Positions 1 through 9,225 of a stretch of DNA of 64,000 nt are shown piece by piece. Positions within the stretch are counted from its first letter, which is position 1; every line of letters starts with the position of its first letter. The position numbers and the translations under genes were made by a program. The notes under the pieces were generated by a model. The model was not told the origin of the DNA. It did no database searches and saw nothing but the letters and a program-made list of their open reading frames with translations. Origin of the DNA: Candidatus Obscuribacterales bacterium (GTDB lineage Bacteria; Cyanobacteriota; Vampirovibrionia; Obscuribacterales; Obscuribacteraceae). The DNA is taken from NCBI GenBank assembly GCA_020050685.1, contig JAGVKG010000044.1, positions 1 through 64,000 of the forward strand. Reading direction: 5' to 3'.

Positions 1-7
1 CTCCGTC

Positions 8-26
8 GCTGATGCTAAGCATCAGC
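8..26. repeat. Perfect 9-bp inverted repeat in GC-rich spacer
   Basis: GCTGATGCT, one base, then AGCATCAGC form a perfect hairpin. It lies in a GC-rich stretch (about 1-115) with repeated CTCC, CGC and GCG words, unlike the surrounding sequence. It follows the 3' end of the minus-strand glutamate dehydrogenase gene. It could be a terminator without a T-run or part of a REP-like element. No ORF is supported here. Confidence 0.5.
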
Positions 27-141
27 TCCTCCGCGCGTTAAGACGCTTCACTCCGCAACGCTCCTCGCGTCGCTGCGCTTCGCTGTAGCTCGTGGGATGT
101 CCCCTACGCGCGTCCATATGCGAGGCACACTTTTATATACA

Positions 142-1446
142 TTAGGGATATAGACCGCGGACTCGTCGGGCTTCGAGTACGCGCTCGATAGCGATGCTCA
201 TGGAGGCAGTACGTAAGGTCATCTTCTTTTCGTCAGCAACGTGAAACACGCGATCACAGGTTCTGCCTACTAGTTTTTCCAAGCGAGTGTAGACTTCATC
301 CTCTGTCCAGAAGAGGCGCATAATGCCTTGTACCCATTCAAAATAACCGGCTGTCACTCCTGCTGCATTAGCCAGAATATCTGGAAACACGACTACACCC
401 TTGTCATCAAGAATATCATCGGCTTCTGGTGTCGTCGGACCATTTGCACCTTCAACAATAATTTTACATTTCAACTTGTCAGCGTTGCTGGCAAGAATTT
501 GATCAGGCACCGCGCATGGTGCCAAGATATCGCACTTAAGTTCTAACAACTCATCGCTAGTTACCGATTGTGCTTCCGGATAATTGACTAAGCCACCGGT
601 ACTATCCACATACTCTCGCAGCTTGGCGGGATCAAGACCTTTGGCGTTATAGAGAGCACCGGAAGAATCCGAAACACCAACTACAGTGAAGCCTTGTTCG
701 TGCAAACGCCTGGCAAGCACAGAACCCACTCTTCCCATTCCTTGAATGACAATCGTGGGAGACTTATCGGCAAGTTGTGTTCTAGCTACTGCTCTCTTAG
801 CACAATAGGCTACACCGAATCCGACTGTTTCCAACAAATTAAGAGAGCCGCCAATTGACTTGGGTTTACCAGTGACAATTGATGGCACGGTGTGCCCGAG
901 GTTGACGCTATATGTATCCATGATCCAGGCCATGGTTTGTTCATTGGTATGCAAGTCCGGTCCGGGAATATCTTCGTTCGGTCCAAGTAGTTCAATAATT
1001 TCTGATGTATAACGTCGCGTAATCCGCTCGAGTTCTTTTTTACTGTAGTCATTTGTATCAAGACGAATGCCACCATGGGCGCCACCAAACGGCAAATCCA
1101 TGAGTGCGCATTTCCAGGTCATAAGCATCGCCATGGCAGCCACTTCGCCCAGATCGAGATTGGGACGGAACCTGATTCCGCCCTTGCCTGGACCAAGTGA
1201 AATATCATGATGGACACGATAAGCAGTTAGCGTCTTGAGAGTTCCATCGTCCATACGCGAAGGCACCACAACACAAAGACAACGTTTGGGATTACGCAAC
1301 GGTCTAACCGCGTGCGGATCGGCGTTCATCAGAGTGGCAACTTTATCAAGGCGTCTTTGCGCCATCAAAAAGTCCGGTGTCTCCCATTCATTGGGCATAG
1401 TCATTCCCGGTGATTCAGGTTCATTCGGCTTTGCTTTAGTTGTCAT
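142..1446 (-). CDS. gdhA: Glu/Leu/Phe/Val dehydrogenase family protein with altered catalytic lysine
   Basis: The 434-residue protein has the usual length and layout of hexameric NAD(P)-dependent glutamate dehydrogenases: an N-terminal dimerisation/substrate domain, then a Rossmann domain (IQGMGRVGS near residue 234). The substrate-site residues align one position off the Clostridium symbiosum enzyme: K88 (GKGGIRF), K112 (TWKCAL) and D164 (PGPD). The fourth, the catalytic Lys of GGxKGG, is His124 (GGAHGG; codon CAT, complement of 1075-1077). The family reaction is reversible oxidative deamination of glutamate to 2-oxoglutarate and ammonia. Whether this protein catalyses it is open. It lies 33 bp downstream of ftcD on the same strand, so the two are probably co-transcribed; FTCD releases glutamate, the expected substrate. 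Confidence 0.9.
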   Translation of the reverse strand: MTTKAKPNEPESPGMTMPNEWETPDFLMAQRRLDKVATLMNADPHAVRPLRNPKRCLCVVVPSRMDDGTLKTLTAYRVHHDISLGPGKGGIRFRPNLDLGEVAAMAMLMTWKCALMDLPFGGAHGGIRLDTNDYSKKELERITRRYTSEIIELLGPNEDIPGPDLHTNEQTMAWIMDTYSVNLGHTVPSIVTGKPKSIGGSLNLLETVGFGVAYCAKRAVARTQLADKSPTIVIQGMGRVGSVLARRLHEQGFTVVGVSDSSGALYNAKGLDPAKLREYVDSTGGLVNYPEAQSVTSDELLELKCDILAPCAVPDQILASNADKLKCKIIVEGANGPTTPEADDILDDKGVVVFPDILANAAGVTAGYFEWVQGIMRLFWTEDEVYTRLEKLVGRTCDRVFHVADEKKMTLRTASMSIAIERVLEARRVRGLYP

Positions 1447-1479
1447 TTTCCTTGATACCCACTTCGGTCTCTAAAAACT

Positions 1480-3150
1480 CTAACTGCTAATTTTATCTAG
1501 AACCATTTCGTGAAGCGCATCTGCTCGCGTCTTCACGTGATCAAAAAGACTACCAGCCTCTTTGCTCATTTGCGTGCAATAATTCTCGTCCTCAATCGAA
1601 CCCAAATTAATCAGCACATTTAAATAAGCACCTTCAGCGCAAGCGTAGGCAGACGATGCTGCCACACCAGCATCGCTGGCAGAATTAGGATTGCCGGATT
1701 CAATGGCAAGCTGAGCCAGATCAAGCGCTTGATTGGCTTTGCCCAGAACGGCAAACGGCACATTCGTTGCATGCTTACTCGCTTCAAGAATAGCTGCATC
1801 ACGAGCTTGCGAGTCTGCGGCTGTATCTTTTGGTAGACGTCTGGCTTGCAATATCAAATTGAATGCTTTGGTATCAGCATCAACAGCTTCAAGAAATTCC
1901 GATTTCAATTTTTGCGCGCGAATGGAAAGATCATCCATCAACGGCTGCGAAGCAGCAAATTCCTTTTTGCCAAATGTAAGATTGCCAACCATGGAACTCA
2001 ATCCTGCCGAAAGCGCTCCCATCAATGCAGCAACACTGCCACCACCAGGAGCAGGAGACTCGGATGATACTTCGTCGACAAAATCGGCAACCGTGAAATT
2101 CTTCAAGAGCTTGGCGCTCTCGCTTACCCGGTATTCAATAACCTTTTGTTGCGGATCGAATTTAGAAACATCGCAAAGTCCAAGTGACTTGATAGCAATG
2201 TCAATCAGTTCTTTATCCGGCACGCCAGTTGGACGATTTTGCATTTTTAAATAATGCCTGCCCGCATCGAGCAGGGGTTCCAAAGGCACCATGCCGACAA
2301 TTTCTGAGCCGGTCACACGCAAGCCTAACTTTTCTGCTTGTTTACACGCCTCATCAAAGGCATGGTGCAAAGACGTGACTTTGTAATCAACAAGATTGAT
2401 AGAGACTTGCGCTTGGTCATATTCATCGATGTACCAACCAACAGCCTTGCAAGCTTTCAGGGTGCCCGGCACCTTCACCGACTTGCCGTCTTTGTCTTTC
2501 ACAATTTCGCCAGCATCGTTACGCTTGGCGCGGCCACCCTCGCGAATTGTCATCGCAATTTCGTTAGCCAACTTTTGAGACTTGGTATTCAGATTCACAT
2601 TGTAAGCAATCAGAAACGGGCGGGCACCAATGACGGTGGCACCAGATTCAGCGTTGAATTTTGTTGGCCCAAAATCAGGCTTAAAGCCATTCTTCATTCG
2701 CTCAGCCAAACCTTCATATTCACCTTGGCGAACATCGGCTAAATTGGCTCGCTCAGGCTTTTGCGCCGCTTCTGCATATAAATAAATTGGAATTCCCAGC
2801 TCGCTACCGACGCGCGCGCCCAATTGCTTGGCAAGCTCGGCACATTCTTCCATCGTGATGCCATTTACAGGCACAAACGGGCAAACGTCAGTTGCACCAA
2901 TTCGTGGATGCGCACCTTTGTGCACTTTCATGTCGATTAAACTTTGCGCTTTAGCTATCGCTTGAAAAGCCGCCTCGGACACCGCCTCCGGCTCACCGAC
3001 AAAAGTAATCACCGTGCGATTAGTGCTCTTGCCTGGATCAACATCCAGCAAGTTAACACCCTCCACAGAGGAAATCGCCTCTGCAATCGCATCAATTACC
3101 TTTTTGCTCTGCCCTTCGGAAAAATTGGGCACACATTCAACAAGTCGCAT
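1480..3150 (-). CDS. ftcD: Bifunctional glutamate formimidoyltransferase / formimidoyltetrahydrofolate cyclodeaminase
   Basis: This is a fusion of about 556 residues. The N-terminal formiminotransferase part (about 1-310) starts RLVECVPNFSEGQ and carries the GAHPRIGATDVCPF active-site segment with the catalytic His near residue 80. The C-terminal part (about 350-556) is the helical cyclodeaminase (APGGGSVAALMGALSAGL). The enzyme transfers the formimino group from N-formiminoglutamate to tetrahydrofolate, releases glutamate, then deaminates the product to 5,10-methenyl-THF, at the end of histidine degradation. The ATG at 3150 is chosen because AGGGGTGG lies just upstream; a GTG at 3165 would overlap that ribosome site. 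It is followed closely by gdhA. The fused form is common in animals and found in some bacteria. No other hut gene is in the window. Confidence 0.92.
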   Translation of the reverse strand: MRLVECVPNFSEGQSKKVIDAIAEAISSVEGVNLLDVDPGKSTNRTVITFVGEPEAVSEAAFQAIAKAQSLIDMKVHKGAHPRIGATDVCPFVPVNGITMEECAELAKQLGARVGSELGIPIYLYAEAAQKPERANLADVRQGEYEGLAERMKNGFKPDFGPTKFNAESGATVIGARPFLIAYNVNLNTKSQKLANEIAMTIREGGRAKRNDAGEIVKDKDGKSVKVPGTLKACKAVGWYIDEYDQAQVSINLVDYKVTSLHHAFDEACKQAEKLGLRVTGSEIVGMVPLEPLLDAGRHYLKMQNRPTGVPDKELIDIAIKSLGLCDVSKFDPQQKVIEYRVSESAKLLKNFTVADFVDEVSSESPAPGGGSVAALMGALSAGLSSMVGNLTFGKKEFAASQPLMDDLSIRAQKLKSEFLEAVDADTKAFNLILQARRLPKDTAADSQARDAAILEASKHATNVPFAVLGKANQALDLAQLAIESGNPNSASDAGVAASSAYACAEGAYLNVLINLGSIEDENYCTQMSKEAGSLFDHVKTRADALHEMVLDKISS

Positions 3151-3240
3151 TTTAATATTGACCACCCCTATTGAAGGTCAATCAATTTTACAGTACGTAA
3201 GTCTAGAGCAGCAAAGGTTATATCTCATGCACAAGCAAAC

Positions 3241-5505
3241 TTATCCCCCAGAAGAATCTTTGTTCAGTGCGCGCAAATGAAAACAGCCTCTGACGATTAG
3301 AAATACCAAGGGGACCACTCCACCTAGCACAAAAATCAAATCGCCAACGATTCTCAGCCAGGTAAATCTTTGAAAGTCTACTGAATGAATGAACTCATAA
3401 GAACGCGCATACCAGAAGTCATGACCATAGCTTGCCATCATTTGCACCACTCCGGCAGGAAAAATATTGAGAATTAGCATTAACAAGAGGCCAATGTTTA
3501 AGCTCCAGAATGATATGCCTGCGAGGCGATTGCTCCAAGCCTCAGGCTTGATCAAATAACGAGAACAAAATAGCACGGCTGCTACCGCCAAATTTCCATA
3601 TACGCCCATAAGCGCGGCATGCCCATGATTCGAAGTCAGATAAGTGGCATGCTCATAGTAACTAACGATTGGCAAATTGATTAAGAATCCAAATACACCC
3701 GCGCCAAGAAAGTTCCAAAATCCAACTGCAATTAAAAACATCATTGCCCAATAATGCGAGAAGTTCTTGATCGAGCCATCGACTTTCGCTATATAGACAA
3801 ACTTCCAAGCTTCAACAGTGAGCAAAGTAAGTGGTACCACTTCAAGAGCAGAGAACATTGCCCCAAGAGCCATGTTAATCGCCGGTTGTGCCGTCCAATA
3901 ATAGTGGTGCCCAATGCCAACAATGCCACTACCGAGGTAAAGGATGATATCCAAGTAAATGACGTTCAAAGCGGAACGCGCCGAAACCATGCCCAGACTA
4001 TGGAAGAAGTAGGCAACAATAATTGTTGTATACAACTCGAAAAAGCCCTCAACCCATAGATGTACAACCCACCATCGCCAAAAATCAGCAACAACAAAAT
4101 TTGTACCTGGGTGATACATCATGCCGAAGCTAAAGAAGATCGGAATTGCCACCACGCCATAAAGCAGCATGTGAGGCAAACTGCCTCGATCATTTGTCTG
4201 AGCAAGCAAGGGTGCAATACTGCGATAAATGATGAACGCCCATAGCACCATACCTATTGTTAAAAGCAATTGCCAAAGTCTGCCAAGTTCCAGGTATTCC
4301 CAGCCCTGGTGACCAATCCAGAACCAAAGATCGCTAATGGCAGAATTGCTAAATACTTGATTGATACCCAACCATTCTCCACCGATGCTTCCAACAGCGA
4401 CTATCAACACGGCTACAAATAAAAGCTTGACTAACCAATGTTGACCTTGTGGTTCATGCTGAGACAACATCGGTGCGATGAACATACCACCAGCGAGCCA
4501 GGCAGTCGCTATCCAAAAAATTGAAAGTTGCAAGTGCCAACTGCGCGTAATGCTATATGGCAAGATTGAACGTATATCGATGCCATAAAATCCTGCTGTC
4601 TCCACTATGTAGTGAGCAGTCACCACTCCAAAAGCTGTCTGGAATAGGAACAACAAGACCACTACCAAAAGGAATGGATAAACCGACCTCTGTGCTCGCG
4701 TGGGCAAAAAACTTTTTACGTTGTCGACCAGACCATCGTCTGCCTTATCCTTACTCCAGCCAAATGTCGGGTATGCACCAAGCAAAAACTGCGCCAATCC
4801 GATGCCACCAATTAAAGAAATCAAACTGAGAGCGCTCCAGAGAAAAACATGCAGGTGTGGTCGATTACCGACTAATTCTTCCGGTGGCCAATTATTGGTA
4901 AAGGTGTAATCTTTGCCCGGACGGTTCGTAGAACAAGCCCATGCCGCCCAGCTGAAGAACCTTACCAACTGAACAGCTTCTTGTTTGTCCTTTATATAAG
5001 AGGCCGGTAATGGCAAACGCTCACCACGGCTGAAAAGATCCTCGTAGTATGGCACCAATTGTTTATAAGCTTGTTCTTGCCGGCGGGTGAATACAAGGTC
5101 CCCCGAATATCGATCATAGCGATTGATTCTCGTATCATTGGCAAATGTCAGCGCTAACTTCTTTTTATCAGTAGCATCCAATTGATTGTAAGCGCGACCA
5201 TCCACGTCCCGGGACATGGCATTAAGAGCAATTTCGGCTTCGCGATGCAAATAGTCCGCCGTAAAATCCGGTCCGGTATAAGCACCATGACCAAATATGG
5301 AGCCTACGTCCATTAGACCGTACTTCTGGAAAACACTTTGTCCGGCAAGAATATCTTTACCGGTAAAAAGCTCCCTTCCATCTTCGCTAATTACACGGCT
5401 GGGAATTGGCGGCGCCTGGGTGCTCGCCTGAATCCCCATAAACATGAGAGTGGAAAAGCCAACTATAAGAACCGCGAGAACAGCAAGTTTCCATTTCCAA
5501 GACAT
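3241..5505 (-). CDS. norB: Quinol-dependent nitric oxide reductase (qNOR), single subunit
   Basis: This membrane haem-copper-oxidase superfamily protein of about 754 residues reduces NO to N2O with quinol electrons. It has one N-terminal membrane anchor, a periplasmic cytochrome-c-like region without haem c (about 35-210), then about 12 membrane helices. All metal ligands of the NOR family are visible: SWHLQ (low-spin haem b, near 328), VHLWVEGFFE (FeB His and Glu, near 486), GHHYYW (FeB His pair, near 537) and NHGHAALMG (haem b3 and haem b His, near 631). The length fits qNOR (about 750-800), not the shorter cNOR catalytic subunit. ATG 5505 has GAGGG upstream; TTG 5523 would include that site. 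It lies directly downstream of a di-haem cytochrome c. The role is NO detoxification or respiration. Confidence 0.93.
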   Translation of the reverse strand: MSWKWKLAVLAVLIVGFSTLMFMGIQASTQAPPIPSRVISEDGRELFTGKDILAGQSVFQKYGLMDVGSIFGHGAYTGPDFTADYLHREAEIALNAMSRDVDGRAYNQLDATDKKKLALTFANDTRINRYDRYSGDLVFTRRQEQAYKQLVPYYEDLFSRGERLPLPASYIKDKQEAVQLVRFFSWAAWACSTNRPGKDYTFTNNWPPEELVGNRPHLHVFLWSALSLISLIGGIGLAQFLLGAYPTFGWSKDKADDGLVDNVKSFLPTRAQRSVYPFLLVVVLLFLFQTAFGVVTAHYIVETAGFYGIDIRSILPYSITRSWHLQLSIFWIATAWLAGGMFIAPMLSQHEPQGQHWLVKLLFVAVLIVAVGSIGGEWLGINQVFSNSAISDLWFWIGHQGWEYLELGRLWQLLLTIGMVLWAFIIYRSIAPLLAQTNDRGSLPHMLLYGVVAIPIFFSFGMMYHPGTNFVVADFWRWWVVHLWVEGFFELYTTIIVAYFFHSLGMVSARSALNVIYLDIILYLGSGIVGIGHHYYWTAQPAINMALGAMFSALEVVPLTLLTVEAWKFVYIAKVDGSIKNFSHYWAMMFLIAVGFWNFLGAGVFGFLINLPIVSYYEHATYLTSNHGHAALMGVYGNLAVAAVLFCSRYLIKPEAWSNRLAGISFWSLNIGLLLMLILNIFPAGVVQMMASYGHDFWYARSYEFIHSVDFQRFTWLRIVGDLIFVLGGVVPLVFLIVRGCFHLRALNKDSSGG

Positions 5506-5528
5506 CACGATTTCATCCCTCAACGATT

Positions 5529-6368
5529 TTACGGTTTTGGTGCATTAGCTCGATTAGGAAGGGTTTCCAAAAAACTTGCTACTTTCTCAATTTCCTGATT
5601 CGTCAAATTGAACGTAGGCATCTCGGAAACCGGTGCACCTTTTCCTTGTTTCATAGAATGTACGCCAGCATCTGTAATATGCGCAACGATATATTCGTGA
5701 TCACGTCTACCTGCTATGCCATCAAGTTTTGGTCCAATCCATCCCCCAACATCGCCAATCGAGTGGCACGCCGCGCAACCAGATTCAGAATATAGTCTTG
5801 CACCCTTTTCACTAGCGGGTGATTTCTTCTTTGGCACAAAAGACAAATTTGCCGATCCGTCACCAGCCCTGAATCTCGTAGTATGAGGAGTGACAACAAA
5901 TCCACCTTCTGGTTCTGGCAGGGTCTCCAAATAAGCAACAATTTCATCGGCTCGCGGTAAGGATATGCGAACGTGAGGCATGAGCTCGCCTGATGAATCA
6001 ACAAGCTTGGCGAATTTCTCTTGAGCCTCGGTAGTGTTAGTTATCCGAGCAGAAAGATATTCGCGGCTACGCTTGCCTCCGATACCATCAAGCATTGGGC
6101 CAAGACACCCGCCGGCACCGCGGATAGAATGACAAGCTGCACAATTAAGTGACTTAAAAGCCATCGCCCCTTCTTTGCTGAGCTGGCTTTCCGGTTTCGG
6201 GCTGTAACCGGTCACCGGAATTTTGATTAGCTGGACCTTCTCTTCTTGGCTATCACCATTGGGAGTATCCATTGGATTTTGGGCATATGTTTGACTAAGA
6301 GAAAATCCGATGGTCCAGGTGAGTACGATCCCCACAAGCACTTGGCCGAGAAAACTAAGTCTTTTCAA
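5529..6368 (-). CDS. Exported di-haem cytochrome c
   Basis: This 279-residue protein has an N-terminal signal peptide (about 1-30, ending TYAQ) and two class I cytochrome c domains. The haem-binding motifs are CAACH at residues 76-80 and again near 198-202. Each is followed by GG and downstream Met residues that could be axial ligands (ELMPHVR; SEMPTFN). The two halves look like a duplication (KSLNCAACHSI versus SESGCAACHSI). It should carry electrons on the outer face of the membrane. Its stop lies about 23 bp before the qNOR start on the same strand, which suggests a shared transcript. A c-type partner is unexpected for a quinol-type NOR, so it may serve another oxidase or deliver electrons to this one. 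Confidence 0.88.
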   Translation of the reverse strand: MKRLSFLGQVLVGIVLTWTIGFSLSQTYAQNPMDTPNGDSQEEKVQLIKIPVTGYSPKPESQLSKEGAMAFKSLNCAACHSIRGAGGCLGPMLDGIGGKRSREYLSARITNTTEAQEKFAKLVDSSGELMPHVRISLPRADEIVAYLETLPEPEGGFVVTPHTTRFRAGDGSANLSFVPKKKSPASEKGARLYSESGCAACHSIGDVGGWIGPKLDGIAGRRDHEYIVAHITDAGVHSMKQGKGAPVSEMPTFNLTNQEIEKVASFLETLPNRANAPKP

Positions 6369-6451
6369 TTTCCATGCCTCGCATTCGTGTCGATATTCCT
6401 GCTTCTAAAGTTTAATAGCTAAGTTTGAATAGAGCAACCAGCACATTTCAG

Positions 6452-7354
6452 TCAACTAAGCAACGTCTTTATCGGCGAGAGAACAGCATTAACTTTATGC
6501 GGCGGCAAAATCAAAGCACAAGCCGAATTCAAGTTACGAACAAATTCGTTTACATCATCACCAGCACATTGCCTTTCTCCAGAGACAGCTGTATCAGTTG
6601 GCACGACCAAAAGTGTATCGTTGCTCACGCTCCAGGCCTGTCGCCAAGCATCATCAACTCTTTCGACTTGATCAATGACCACTTGCAATGAGCCTTCACG
6701 AAGTCTCTTCTTTTCCATTTTGGACAATATTTCTTCAATTTCAGATTTGCGGCCCGCATAAGAAATCTCGCAAAGAAGTCCGAGCGACCAAACCATGTCC
6801 AAGAAACTCGCGATTGTCTCCTCATCATATAAACGATTGCCTATCACCAAGCGTGCTTTTGTCCACGGGTTTGTACGATCCTGGACAATCAAAAGCGGGC
6901 AGGGGCACTCAGAGCTTAACAACTCGGCCAAGCTATAGCGAGCCAAATGTTTTCGGTCGGCATCATTTGTATATGGCGTGTTGCTCCGATGTCCAACAAC
7001 CACTAAATCGCTTTGCTTTGCCCTTTTGAAAATTTCTGAAACCGTGTTACCTTCATCGATCACAAATTCGGAATCAATTTCATAACCTTCAGCACGCTCG
7101 TCATATGCTTCCTTCAGAGTCTGAGCAATCGACTTGAGGGAATTGTCTATTGCATCATGTGCAGCAATGTATGGGCCGCTACCAATGATGCCCGGCAGAT
7201 CGGGACCAATCAGCTGCCACAAGGCTTGAATATCAATTACAGTTTGTGCAGTCACTTTCGCATCGAGCATTTGAGCCATTGACCAAGCAGCTTCCGCAGC
7301 AAATAGAGATTCACGCGATCCATTTACAGCCAATAAAATAGATTTTTTACTCAT
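6452..7354 (-). CDS. Universal stress protein, tandem UspA-like domains
   Basis: The 300-residue cytoplasmic protein begins KKSILLAVNGSRESLFAAEAAW, the usual first strand and helix of a Usp domain. The first domain ends with DLVVVGHRSN and CPCPLLIV-type strands near residue 155. A second, more diverged Usp-like half follows (about 160-300, with RLVIGNRLYDEE). Usp proteins bind ATP or AMP and are induced by stress or growth arrest. The start at 7354 is chosen because AGAGGA precedes it by about 7 bases; longer versions add a non-conserved leader. It is upstream of the cytochrome c and qNOR genes on the same strand with an 83-bp gap, so a common nitrosative or oxygen-limitation response is possible. 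No clear FNR or NsrR site was found. Confidence 0.82.
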   Translation of the reverse strand: MSKKSILLAVNGSRESLFAAEAAWSMAQMLDAKVTAQTVIDIQALWQLIGPDLPGIIGSGPYIAAHDAIDNSLKSIAQTLKEAYDERAEGYEIDSEFVIDEGNTVSEIFKRAKQSDLVVVGHRSNTPYTNDADRKHLARYSLAELLSSECPCPLLIVQDRTNPWTKARLVIGNRLYDEETIASFLDMVWSLGLLCEISYAGRKSEIEEILSKMEKKRLREGSLQVVIDQVERVDDAWRQAWSVSNDTLLVVPTDTAVSGERQCAGDDVNEFVRNLNSACALILPPHKVNAVLSPIKTLLS

Positions 7355-7586
7355 CGTCATGTCCTCTTTGAAATCAGTTACCTTGCTTCGGTCAGGCATC
7401 AAATCGTCCTCACCTTCCTATGGTTGCAAACTAACTGCATCCCTGCATCAGCCAAGGTAAGTATTAGGTCCCCTGGATCATTCCAAAATCATCCTTTCAG
7501 TTGATGGCAATAGGACGGTCCCTGGTTAAGCTGAAATCATTAGGCACACCAGTGATATTCCATCAAGGCCAAAATGCGCTTTTCGA

Positions 7587-8357
7587 TCAGGCTTTCGCTT
7601 TTAGCCCATAGCAGCACTTTAGTGTACCTGCAAGCATCAGGACCGACAAAAGCGCCCAACCCAAGCTCCATATAAGCGCCGGAATGCCTGTCATATCCTG
7701 CATGTTGGTAGCATCAGAAAATGAAGCAAACGGATTCAGTCCCGTGGATATCTGTACAAGATACCATACATCAGTGATTGCGTTGAGGGCGATTTGCACA
7801 GCGAGAAATAAAACAAGTAGATGCGCCAATGCATTAGGCAATTTCACGCCGGACCAAATCAATGCCGCAGCAATGATTACTCCCCAGACTACAGAACCAA
7901 TACCTTGAAAAATCTCGCCTTGATTGAAAACTGTGCCTGGCATCAAGAAAATCGACGCATAGGCAATCACAAGTCCCATCAAAATCAGAATTGGCCTGGC
8001 GGCCTGCTTGGCTCGGCCGATGGCTATAAGCAAACAACCAAAAAATGCACTACCAAGATAACCAGCCGGTGAATAGAAAAATGGATTGCCGCCCCGACAG
8101 AAGGTCAATCCGCCGTGTCCATGATTATCCGGAACTATTGTCAATCCTGACACCGTGCCACCAGTCGCCAGGCAAACCAAAGCATGACCAAGTTCGTGAA
8201 CACAAGTCACCAATATTTTTATTGGTGAGAGGATCCAGCTGACATAAGGCATATCCCAACAAATCAAAGAAAATACCGTCAATCCAACTAACGTCCAGAG
8301 AGTCGACGGATTGGCCGGCTTTCCCTGATTCGTTGCCTTGATCGAATGAAGATCCAT
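7587..8357 (-). CDS. M50B-like membrane metallopeptidase
   Basis: This integral membrane protein of about 256 residues has 6-7 hydrophobic segments. The HELGHALVCLATGG segment (about residues 50-65) carries the HExxH zinc motif. It is followed by GGLTFCRGG and SPAGYLGSAFFG, the pattern of the M50B-like peptidase family (PF13398). Substrate and role are unknown; relatives of site-2 proteases cut inside membranes, but this subfamily is poorly studied. The start at 8357 (MDLHSIK) places a short cytoplasmic N-terminus before the first helix. An upstream ATG at 8423 would add 22 residues, and neither start has a strong ribosome site. The gene diverges from the methyltransferase gene at 8475. Confidence 0.78.
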   Translation of the reverse strand: MDLHSIKATNQGKPANPSTLWTLVGLTVFSLICWDMPYVSWILSPIKILVTCVHELGHALVCLATGGTVSGLTIVPDNHGHGGLTFCRGGNPFFYSPAGYLGSAFFGCLLIAIGRAKQAARPILILMGLVIAYASIFLMPGTVFNQGEIFQGIGSVVWGVIIAAALIWSGVKLPNALAHLLVLFLAVQIALNAITDVWYLVQISTGLNPFASFSDATNMQDMTGIPALIWSLGWALLSVLMLAGTLKCCYGLKAKA

Positions 8358-8474
8358 AGTTGCTCTTTCGATTTGTGTCTTAGCTATCGATACTCGTAGC
8401 CAACATAAGAAATTGTAGGACATCTTTTGTTTTATTTTGGGAAATGCATGTTAAATTGCTAGACAAAGCAGTTT

Positions 8475-9149
8475 TTGGTTGACAAGCCATTGTCGGGAGT
8501 GGAAATCTTGGAGAACGAACGCCAGGAGCATGATCAATATCAATGTTCCTATTTCGATGAACGCGTTGATTTTTTTGCCCAGCCAATTCCTGCGGCTATT
8601 GAAGATCGCACGAGCAAAATTGTCCGCTTGGCCAAATTAAATAGAAACAGTCGCGTCCTCGATGTTGGCACCGGCTGCGGTGTGTTAATCAATCACTTTA
8701 TCGCCTGCGGGGCGCAAGAAGAAAATGTTTTTGGAGTCGATCTCAGTGCCAAGATGTTAGAGCAAGCGCGCTTACGCTTTCCCAAAGCGCATTTTTGGCA
8801 AGGCGATATTTTGGATTTTCAGGTAAGTAACAAATCGAATGAACACGAATCCAATCAGAATAAATTTGATGCGATTTTTTTCAACGCCTGCTTCGGCAAT
8901 ATTTTCAATCAGGAAAAGGCGATTGAACAATCCAGTCAATTGCTAAATCCACTGGGCAAAATAATCATTAGCCATCCGATGGGTGCAAAGTTCGTTGTTG
9001 CCCTTCACAACCAAGAGCCTGAGCTTGTCCCCCACCTTTTGCCGGATAGTAAAACCTTGGACAGTTGGTGTGACAAATTCCATCTCAAGCTGGCAAATTT
9101 CGTTGACGAGCCACAGCTTTATGCGGCCATGCTCGTATCAGCGAGCTAA
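8475..9149 (+). CDS. Class I SAM-dependent methyltransferase
   Basis: The protein has about 224 residues and a Rossmann-like fold. SAM motif I is VLDVGTGCGVL (about residues 61-71), motif II contains VFGVDLSAKML, and the post-motif QGDILDF is followed by the acidic strand DAIFFNACFGNIF. The acceptor substrate is unknown. The start is uncertain: TTG 8475 has no ribosome site, while TTG 8508 has GGGAG 8 bases upstream and would give a protein 11 residues shorter. The stop lies 76 bp from the convergent acyltransferase gene. Confidence 0.8.
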   Translation: MVDKPLSGVEILENERQEHDQYQCSYFDERVDFFAQPIPAAIEDRTSKIVRLAKLNRNSRVLDVGTGCGVLINHFIACGAQEENVFGVDLSAKMLEQARLRFPKAHFWQGDILDFQVSNKSNEHESNQNKFDAIFFNACFGNIFNQEKAIEQSSQLLNPLGKIIISHPMGAKFVVALHNQEPELVPHLLPDSKTLDSWCDKFHLKLANFVDEPQLYAAMLVSAS

Positions 9150-9225
9150 TAATTTCAAAGACCAACCGCTAGATAAGGCCCTGCGATTTGCGTCGAAAAT
9201 GGCAAGCCCGGTTTTTAGAACCTCG

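Noticed and set aside
810-1088. 92-aa ORF inside gdhA and similar overlapping frames elsewhere
   Set aside because: They lie entirely inside clear genes in another frame and have no domain or start signal.
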